Part shown: piece after piece, positions 7,177 through 13,191 of the stretch | How the letters are laid out: every line of letters begins with the position of its first letter | Numbering within the stretch: position 1 is the stretch's first letter | DNA from: UBA1146 sp050256555 | GTDB lineage: Bacteria; Planctomycetota; UBA8108; UBA1146 | Reading direction: 5' to 3' | Assembly (NCBI GenBank): GCA_050256555.1 | Contig: JBBWWC010000082.1 | Location: 1-15,571, forward strand | DNA: 15,571 nucleotides | The notes under the pieces: model-generated | Told to the model about the DNA's origin: nothing | The model's database searches: none | The model's input: the letters and a program-made list of their open reading frames with translations, nothing else | Program-made: the position numbers and the translations under genes

Positions 7177-8322
7177 TCAAGGCCTCTGCTGGCCTTGAGC
7201 ACGATTTAACTCTTCCAGTCGACGAATTGCTCCCTGGCCATCATTTAGATCGATACCAAGGGTTGCTTCAATTTGCTTACGGGAATCTCCACCCGTTGTC
7301 GGCGTTCCTCTAAGACCCGGCGTCGGCTTCTTGCTCGGAACAGCACGATCCTTGGTCGGACCGCCACGTCCACCACGTCCAGGAATCGCTCCTCGTGTCT
7401 GCTTGACACCACTGCCAGACTTGGTTGTAGGTACAGGGCGCCCAGGCGAAACTCCGCCAGCTGTAGGAGTAGGATTCTTGGCTTCTGTGCCGGGAACCGG
7501 CTGACCAGAACGATTCCGGATACTCCCTCTCTGATCTCCTGGGATGGCCAGGTTTGTTGATGCTGGCGTCACAGGCGTACCACCGCCGAGAAGTAAAATT
7601 TCTTCCGGACTATAGCCACGCAGAACCAGGGCGGAGCCGTCCTCTTGAATGATCGGATCAATCTTGTCCGCAGCACTCAATGTGTATCGACGGCCGTCCT
7701 GCTCGTAAACGACTTTCTTCGGCTGATCATCGATCTCCACCACCGTCAGTACATTCTCATCGATCCGAAACGTTTTCCCTTGCTCAAGAAGGCGCACCCG
7801 CTGGTTGGAAACCGGCGCACGCGTAGAACGAGAGCTAGGTCTCGTCGTACGACCACGTGTGGATGTTCGACTGGAAGCCCCCCTGACACGAGTCGTGTTG
7901 ACAGTTCGTGACGGAGTTCTCGATGATCGAGAACTCGTAATGACAGCGGTCTGCCCCTTCTCCGTGATGGTAGCAAACCTTTGGCCATCCGCAGAAGAAA
8001 CGATCACGCCGGTGATCTCCCACTCCCCGATGGGTCCTCCTTCGAGTAGTGGCAAGTTCGGATCTACCGCCGGCTGCACTGGTTCTGTACGAACAACCGG
8101 TGGCTTTCTGTAAAGATCGGCGATGATTTTCTGGTACTGGTTATTCACCGGCCGGGCAACTTCCTCACGTAATGAAAAATCCTCAGGATCAGCAAGACGT
8201 ACGGAAACAGCTTCGGGAGCACCCGAGTAAAGGTCATAAAAGGTGAATGTAAGAAGACACAAAGCTCCGATATTCAGGAGCAAAAGTCCTCCACGTAACA
8301 GATTGATATTCAACTTCGGCAT
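7177..8322 (-). CDS. GspC/PilP-like inner-membrane protein with split HR domain and low-complexity tail
   Basis: The product has 381 residues from the ATG at 8322, chosen because GGAGG lies at 8331-8335; an upstream extension in frame would run into gspK. It has a transmembrane helix (11-29), a linker, then W-E-I-T-G-V-I-V (101-108) and F-A-T-I-T-E-K (116-122), the first strands of an HR (GspC/PilP homology) domain. The domain resumes with V-R-L-L-E-Q-G-K-T-F (176-185) and L-T-V-V-E-I-D (192-198), up to R-R-Y-T-L-S (211-216). Between these parts lies a 44-residue Arg/Ser/Thr insertion (129-172) without acidic residues. After about 246 comes a Gly/Pro/Arg-rich tail, then a charged helix (347-378). 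GspC connects the inner-membrane platform to the secretin through its HR domain; the position between gspK and gspL fits this. A PilP-type name is an alternative. There is no lipobox and no PDZ domain. Confidence 0.65.
   Translation of the reverse strand: MPKLNINLLRGGLLLLNIGALCLLTFTFYDLYSGAPEAVSVRLADPEDFSLREEVARPVNNQYQKIIADLYRKPPVVRTEPVQPAVDPNLPLLEGGPIGEWEITGVIVSSADGQRFATITEKGQTAVITSSRSSRTPSRTVNTTRVRGASSRTSTRGRTTRPSSRSTRAPVSNQRVRLLEQGKTFRIDENVLTVVEIDDQPKKVVYEQDGRRYTLSAADKIDPIIQEDGSALVLRGYSPEEILLLGGGTPVTPASTNLAIPGDQRGSIRNRSGQPVPGTEAKNPTPTAGGVSPGRPVPTTKSGSGVKQTRGAIPGRGGRGGPTKDRAVPSKKPTPGLRGTPTTGGDSRKQIEATLGIDLNDGQGAIRRLEELNRAQGQQRP
7807..7938. repeat. Palindrome-rich DNA patch inside the GspC-like gene
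   Basis: This stretch encodes the Arg/Ser/Thr insertion. It contains a perfect 10-bp inverted repeat with a 3-nt spacer (7914-7936, arms GAGTTCTCGA and TCGAGAACTC). It also has a 6-bp repeat with a 1-nt spacer (7886-7898, ACACGA/TCGTGT), a 6-bp repeat with a 6-nt loop (7828-7845, ACGAGA/TCTCGT), a 10-nt palindrome GTCGTACGAC (7844-7853) and CACGTG (7854-7859). Arg and Ser codons such as CGA and TCG favour short palindromes, but the 10-bp perfect stem is longer than I would expect from that alone. Confidence 0.6.
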
Positions 8323-8330
8323 CTTTAGTT

Positions 8331-8335
8331 CCTCC
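8331..8335 (-). promoter_or_regulatory. Ribosome-binding site that fixes the start of the GspC-like gene
   Basis: GGAGG on the minus strand lies 8 nt before the ATG at 8322, in the 19-nt gap after the stop of gspK. It favours this ATG over the in-frame upstream codons, which overlap gspK and lack a comparable site. Confidence 0.75.
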
Positions 8336-8341
8336 ACACCT

Positions 8342-9874
8342 TCATCGGCGCACTTCTCTCCAGGAAAGGACCACCAGATGGTGATCCCTCCGGGCACACA
8401 CAATTCTACCCGAAAGTGCACGATCCTCGCGTGTTCCTTCGATAGTAGCGGTGAAATAGTTGCTGGCAAAAACGGTATGATCTTCAAGATCCTGTTTCAG
8501 GAGCTCAAAAATCGACTCTTCAGAGCCACTTCCATCGGTCCAGGATTCATCGATCTGTCCCACTTGTTCAAACCGGGTGAAATGCTGAAACTCCTGCATC
8601 TCGTCTTCCTCAAGCCCGGAAAAGTCGTCAGTCGTCGTTACTGGAACTTGGTCTTCTTCTTCTTCGAGTTCGTACTGGTTGCCATGCTCATAGATCATCC
8701 AGGCGATTTCTTTCGCCTCATCAAAATCCTCAAAAGAACGAAGCAACGAGATCAAAACTTCGGGACGAACAGTATTCAGGTTGATCTTACCGCTCGAGTT
8801 CGCCGTCAATACATGACGCAAACCGATAGGTTGCGGTAATTGTGAAACTCCCTCGTCGAACATTTCAAAACCAGCCTGCGCAAGGAGATCGGTAGCACCC
8901 TGGATCTCGATACCCAGACTACCGAAATCACTATCAGAGAAACCTTCCTCTTCTTCTAACTCAGCCACTTCTGGATCGATCGGCCCGTTAAAGAGCTCCC
9001 AGGTGACTCCATCGACCTCAAGAATCGAATCGAGACTTCGAATCCTACGGGTCGAATCTTCCGTTGCACGTTCATAAACCATGCTAACGATGGAAGTGGC
9101 AGCCTGACCTGGATCGGGAACATCGTAATAATCGAAACCATTTTCCTGATTGTAATCGATCACCGCCTCGACCAGGCGCTGAAGCATAATCTCGGCTTCC
9201 TCTACCGTTTCCTGATCTGGTGCTACGTATTCCTCGATCAGCTCTTCGTCCTCAAGGAGATCGCTAATACCCGCCGCTTCTGCAGCAGCTTGAGCTTCTT
9301 CATCCAGTTCGTCGGGATTCTCTTCTTCTTCATCTTCATCTTCAGAAAAGGCTGCCAGTTCGAAGATGTAGTTGAGATCGATACAGGATTCACCATCGAT
9401 GACTTGCCCTGAAATCTGCACTTCATTGATCGAATCCTGGAGTGGGTAAGCCCAGCTATCATGACGGGTATCGACTATCTCGTTGCCTCCAGAGGCCTCA
9501 GCACCGCCTCCGCCTCCGCCGCCGCCACCGGGGAGAGAAAGCCCACCGGGGAGACTGGTTCCGGCGCCTGAACCACCGGTCGAGCCCTGACCAGAGAACT
9601 CATCTTCGAGCTCTTCCGCGTCAAAGTAGCCCAGATCCTCCATCATGTCGGAGCTAAGGTTTTGAAGAACCTGGCGAGCTCCCGATTGGAGAGCATAAGA
9701 GAGACTGACAAATCCCTGGCGATTGCGAGAAATCCGCTCCTCGATCTTGGTGACAAAAACGAGTTGAGTGATGATGACGGTCAGGACCAGAACCAGGACC
9801 AGAACCACAAATAGCGCCATTCCCTCCTGTGGAGGAAATGAGCGATATCGCTGGTGGGTCAGATTCTTCTTCAT
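8342..9874 (-). CDS. gspK: Type II secretion minor pseudopilin GspK with Gly-rich and acidic insertions
   Basis: The product has 510 residues from the ATG at 9874, chosen over a GTG at 9922 because GGAG lies at 9881-9884, 6 nt upstream. The prepilin signature P-P-Q-E-G then M-A-L-F-V-V-L gives cleavage after G18. Position +5 is Val, not Glu, which is the hallmark of GspK. The hydrophobic helix (19-41) is followed by the usual basic segment. A Gly-rich stretch (94-130) and a strongly acidic stretch (176-226) interrupt the globular domain. Family motifs include C-I-D-L-N-Y-I-F (164-171), V-I-D-Y-N-Q-E-N-G (238-246) and K-I-N-L-N-T-V-R-P-E-V-L (363-374). At 510 residues it is much longer than the usual 320 or so. 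GspK caps the pseudopilus tip with GspI and GspJ in the periplasm. It heads the four-gene cassette. Confidence 0.85.
   Translation of the reverse strand: MKKNLTHQRYRSFPPQEGMALFVVLVLVLVLTVIITQLVFVTKIEERISRNRQGFVSLSYALQSGARQVLQNLSSDMMEDLGYFDAEELEDEFSGQGSTGGSGAGTSLPGGLSLPGGGGGGGGGAEASGGNEIVDTRHDSWAYPLQDSINEVQISGQVIDGESCIDLNYIFELAAFSEDEDEEEENPDELDEEAQAAAEAAGISDLLEDEELIEEYVAPDQETVEEAEIMLQRLVEAVIDYNQENGFDYYDVPDPGQAATSIVSMVYERATEDSTRRIRSLDSILEVDGVTWELFNGPIDPEVAELEEEEGFSDSDFGSLGIEIQGATDLLAQAGFEMFDEGVSQLPQPIGLRHVLTANSSGKINLNTVRPEVLISLLRSFEDFDEAKEIAWMIYEHGNQYELEEEEDQVPVTTTDDFSGLEEDEMQEFQHFTRFEQVGQIDESWTDGSGSEESIFELLKQDLEDHTVFASNYFTATIEGTREDRALSGRIVCARRDHHLVVLSWREVRR
9783..9806. repeat. Perfect 12-bp tandem duplication in the gspK membrane helix
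   Basis: AGGACCAGAACC occurs twice in a row (9783-9794 and 9795-9806). On the coding strand it encodes alternating Leu and Val in the hydrophobic helix of GspK, so the duplication adds four residues in frame and shifts the helix register by about one turn. Confidence 0.8.
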
Positions 9875-10007
9875 CACAAACTCCGGTTTTCTACCAAGAT
9901 CAGCAAAGGGGAAACATTCCACTTTCTGCGTTTCAATTCATCGGCAGATCTCATGCCAGTCTACACTGATCTTTTGCCAGGATTCGCTTCGGCAGCAAAT
10001 TCATAAA

Positions 10008-10024
10008 CCTATAATATTTATAGG
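10008..10024. promoter_or_regulatory. AT-rich inverted repeat overlapping a possible -10 element
   Basis: The arms CCTATAA and TTATAGG are perfectly complementary with a 3-nt spacer. On the minus strand TATAAA (10022-10017) matches five of six bases of a -10 box, although no good -35 is seen at the right distance. It could be an operator over the promoter of the gspK cassette. Because TTTAT follows the hairpin on the minus strand, it could also be a weak terminator for the RND operon. The leader to the gspK ATG would be about 135 nt. Confidence 0.3.
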
Positions 10025-10042
10025 CTTACAGAAATGCACCCG

Positions 10043-10063
10043 AAAACAGCCCGAGAATAGGCT
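10043..10063 (-). terminator. Weak terminator candidate after the RND operon
   Basis: On the minus strand AGCCT and GGGCT form a 5-bp stem, including one U-G pair, around a 6-nt loop and are followed by GTTTTC. A second small hairpin with a TTCG loop (10092-10105, stem GTGTT/AACAC) sits directly at the RND stop codon. Neither has a strong stem or a long T tract, so termination here is only suggested. Confidence 0.25.
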
Positions 10064-10104
10064 TGAAACAGTACCTGAATCGAGCCCTTCGGTGTTCGAA
10101 AACA

Positions 10105-13100
10105 CTACACCTGGGCAGATTCAGGCGTTCCGTCAGTCGCTGGTATTTCTTTCGCAGAACGCAAAAAGAACGAAAGAACTACCGGAAGAACCACCAGGGT
10201 GAGAAGGGTAGAAGCCGAAAGACCACCGATAATCGTCTTTCCGAGGGTATTGAACTGAGGCCCGGTATTGGCCTGAGCGGTGTAAGCCATCGGAATCAGC
10301 CCGAGAATCGTGGTCAGAGCAGTGATGAGAATCGGCCGCAAGCGGTCACTGGCGCCGCTGGCGATCGCCTCCAGTGGTTCCACGCCATCCTTCAAACGGC
10401 GCAACACCTGATCAATCAAAACAATACCGTTGTTCACCACGATGCCGCTCAAAAGGATCATTCCAACGGCAGCCGGCGTATCGAGAGAATCTCCCTGTAA
10501 ATAAAGACTCCAGATCACTCCTGGAATTGCCAACAGCACTGTCACCATCAAAACCAACGGAGTTCTCAACGATTCAAACAGACATGCCAGTACCAGATAA
10601 ACCAGGAACACTGAAAGATACAAACCTTCACTGAAGGACTCACGATTACGCCAGCGCCCCTGCCAGCTTTGACCCAGATCCCAGGTATATCCGACCGGCC
10701 ACAGATAAGCCTCGAGTGCCTGCTCTATTCTCTGCTCCACCACATCCTTGTCCGCAATTGCGTAGCGGGCAGTGACGTTTGCGTAAGCCAATCGATCCCA
10801 GCGCTTACGTTCATCGGGTGTTTCTGCCTGAACCAGTTCTCCAAGATCTTCAATCGGCAAATCCAACGTATCTGTCAGCGGGAAACGCATGCCACGGAGT
10901 TCTTCAACACTATCCGTTTCTTCATCAGACAAGCCGATGGAAATACCCATATCACCGGAGCGAGTCCTCAAGTTCGAAAGACGATTCCCAGCGAAGGCTG
11001 TCGATACACTTCGTGCAACCGTATCACTGGAAACCTGTAATCGACCGAGCAAATCTTCATTCGGTTCGAGGCGAAGTTCATCGACTTCATCTTGGCCTGG
11101 CAATTCTGCCTCGGTCACACCTTCGACACCTTGTAGATAAAGGGCAACCTTTGGCGCCAGATCATCGAGCAGCATTCCAGAATCACCCTTGAGTCGGATT
11201 CGGATGGACCCGGCAGTGCTACGACCACTGCCACCTCCACCTCTTCCTCCCCAACCCCAACCATCATCGGTCCGAATGCTAAATCCTGGGACTGTCGGAA
11301 GAATTCCATCGATGCGCTCTCGAAGCTGAGCGATGTAATCCTCCGTAGCCACATCGGCTGGAGGATAAATTCTTGTCAGAGCATACCCATCCTTGAACCA
11401 GGAATAGATATCACCCTCCCCGATAACATCGCGATGGTTGTCGAGATAATTCTCGATATCGGTAACCACCTTTTCCATCTCACGATAGTCCAGTCCTTCA
11501 ACAGGTCGGTATGAAATATTCGCGTAGTTATTTTTCCAGTCCATATCAGAGAGATCGAGGCGGAATCCGTTTTCAAAAGGAATTACAACACTCAATGTTG
11601 CAGCCAATGCAATAAAGACTGTTACGATTCGATGGCGAAGAGCAAGATCGATAAAGCTGCGATACTTGGCTCTGAAATGGACGAACCAGGGAGCGACGCT
11701 CGACTTCCCACCCTTGTAAATCCGGGCTGCAGCCATCGGCACAAGGGTCAGCGAAACAAACAAACTGGCAGCAATCGTCAAGGAGATCACCAGCCCAACA
11801 GAACCCAGGTGCTCTGTAAACTGGCTCGGCTTCGAGATGACCACCGGAAGAAAAACAACCATCGTTGTGAGAGTTGCAGCAAAGACAGGAGTCGCCACTT
11901 CCATCGTCCCTTGTGCCGCTGCCTCATGGGAATTGTCTCCAAGACTCGCTCTCCGGACGATCGACTCAACCACCACCACCGCAGTATCTACGAGCATCCC
12001 GACCCCGAGCATCAGCGCCAGGATCGTGATGGTATTGAGTTCCATCTCCAGCATATGCAAAACCGAAAGCGCAAAGAGAACCGAGATGGGAATCGCCATT
12101 CCAACCAACAGAGTTGCGGAAAGACGACGGAGAAATAACAACAAGACGATCAACGCCAAGCCGCCGCCAATGAATCCAGCATCTCTGAGTTGACGTAGAG
12201 AGTTCTCGATCATCCGGCCCTGGTCTTGCCAGACCAGGAGATCGACACCTGCGAGCTGAGGATCGGAAGAAATTCCTGCCACTGCATCGCGGATATCACG
12301 GCACACCTTGACCGTATTGGCTCCCGATTGCTGGGTGATCTCTAGCGAGACCGCAAAGGAGCCATTGAGATGCCTGCCCCAGCGCATTTCCCCTTCAACC
12401 GTTTCAATTTTCGCCACCTGGCCAAGACGTAAACCCTTGTTGTTGATCGGTAGATCAGTGAGATCCTCGACGTCATCGATGGCATTGACCATTCTTAAGC
12501 GGCGAGTTCTCCCGTCTTTCCAGATACGCCCAATCGTTGCGTCAATGTTGGAATTGTTGATCGCAGTCGAAATCGCATTCAGCGATAAACCATGTCTCTC
12601 CAGATCTCCTTTTCGAAAGGTGATCTTTACTTCTAACGGCTTGACCCCATCGAGCTCTACCTGCCCAACACCTTCGAGCCTTTCAATCGGCCTCTGAATT
12701 CGGTCAACCAGAAGATCGTAGTTCTGTGAAAGATCGACACCCCGCGAGCTGATACGAGCTTCCATGATGGTATCGCTACCACCTCCCCATCCTCCTTCTC
12801 GGATTCGAATCCGCTCGAGGTCATCCAGAGGAAGGTCTGCCATCGCTCGGGCCAACCGCTCGCGAATCTCAACTTTTACCGCTTCTATATCTTCACCATG
12901 GTCAAACTTCAGGGTCACGTTGCCGCGCCCCTCATCCGACCGGCTCTCCATTTCCCGCACTCCCCGCAAGGTTGCCAGCGCTTCCTCGAGCGGCCTGACC
13001 ACTTCATTCTCGACCTGACTGGGGGAAGCATTGGGATAAGGAACAGAGACATCGACTCTGTTACTGCTGAAGTTGGGAAGAGCACTAAGAGGTAGCTGCT

Positions 13101-13191
13101 GTACCGACAAAATTCCAGACAGCAAAAGAAGCAGGTGGATCGTCAGGGTGGTAATCGGACGGTCCAGGCAAAAGCGTATAAAGCTTTTCAT
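10105..13191 (-). CDS. RND-family efflux transporter, inner-membrane subunit (second of a tandem pair)
   Basis: The product has 1028 residues, full length for the AcrB/HAE family. The N-terminal helix (about 13-31) is followed by L-P-L-S-A-L-P-N (33-40), the usual periplasmic entry motif. The two pseudo-repeats each have a large periplasmic domain. The TM4 motif is G-M-L-V-D-T-A-V-V-V-V-E (398-409): the first Asp (D402) is kept but the second is Thr. In TM10, G-I-V-V-N-N-G (916-922) replaces the Lys-bearing AcrB segment. Gly/Trp-rich loops occur at 133-139 and 643-658. RND pumps use the proton gradient to export drugs, lipids or other compounds through a membrane-fusion protein and an outer-membrane channel, which are not in this window. 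The ATG overlaps the stop of the upstream RND gene by ATGA, with GGAG 6 nt upstream, so the two are translationally coupled. The substrate is unknown. Confidence 0.9.
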   Translation of the reverse strand: MKSFIRFCLDRPITTLTIHLLLLLSGILSVQQLPLSALPNFSSNRVDVSVPYPNASPSQVENEVVRPLEEALATLRGVREMESRSDEGRGNVTLKFDHGEDIEAVKVEIRERLARAMADLPLDDLERIRIREGGWGGGSDTIMEARISSRGVDLSQNYDLLVDRIQRPIERLEGVGQVELDGVKPLEVKITFRKGDLERHGLSLNAISTAINNSNIDATIGRIWKDGRTRRLRMVNAIDDVEDLTDLPINNKGLRLGQVAKIETVEGEMRWGRHLNGSFAVSLEITQQSGANTVKVCRDIRDAVAGISSDPQLAGVDLLVWQDQGRMIENSLRQLRDAGFIGGGLALIVLLLFLRRLSATLLVGMAIPISVLFALSVLHMLEMELNTITILALMLGVGMLVDTAVVVVESIVRRASLGDNSHEAAAQGTMEVATPVFAATLTTMVVFLPVVISKPSQFTEHLGSVGLVISLTIAASLFVSLTLVPMAAARIYKGGKSSVAPWFVHFRAKYRSFIDLALRHRIVTVFIALAATLSVVIPFENGFRLDLSDMDWKNNYANISYRPVEGLDYREMEKVVTDIENYLDNHRDVIGEGDIYSWFKDGYALTRIYPPADVATEDYIAQLRERIDGILPTVPGFSIRTDDGWGWGGRGGGGSGRSTAGSIRIRLKGDSGMLLDDLAPKVALYLQGVEGVTEAELPGQDEVDELRLEPNEDLLGRLQVSSDTVARSVSTAFAGNRLSNLRTRSGDMGISIGLSDEETDSVEELRGMRFPLTDTLDLPIEDLGELVQAETPDERKRWDRLAYANVTARYAIADKDVVEQRIEQALEAYLWPVGYTWDLGQSWQGRWRNRESFSEGLYLSVFLVYLVLACLFESLRTPLVLMVTVLLAIPGVIWSLYLQGDSLDTPAAVGMILLSGIVVNNGIVLIDQVLRRLKDGVEPLEAIASGASDRLRPILITALTTILGLIPMAYTAQANTGPQFNTLGKTIIGGLSASTLLTLVVLPVVLSFFLRSAKEIPATDGTPESAQV

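Larger units (their letters stand above)
9875..10104. other. Intergenic region between the RND operon and the T2SS cassette
   Basis: These 230 bp contain no convincing gene. They hold the terminator-like hairpins just after the RND stop, an AT-rich palindrome, and the ribosome-binding site of gspK. This is the only long gap on the minus strand of the window, so it is the natural place for both the end of the RND transcript and the promoter of the gspK cassette. Confidence 0.6.

Noticed and set aside
7177..8487. Longer form of the GspC-like gene starting at 8487
   Set aside because: It would overlap the end of gspK by about 145 nt, has no comparable ribosome-binding site, and the extra N-terminus lacks a membrane or signal feature that would make sense before the helix.
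8243..8839. A 198-codon open frame on the + strand across the GspC-like/gspK junction
   Set aside because: It lies antisense to two well-supported genes, including conserved GspK motifs, and shows no domain of its own.
9768..10202. A 144-codon + strand open frame spanning the intergenic region
   Set aside because: Its ends are antisense to gspK and the RND gene, its start is in the tandem-repeat region giving Arg-Thr repeats, and no ribosome-binding site is evident.
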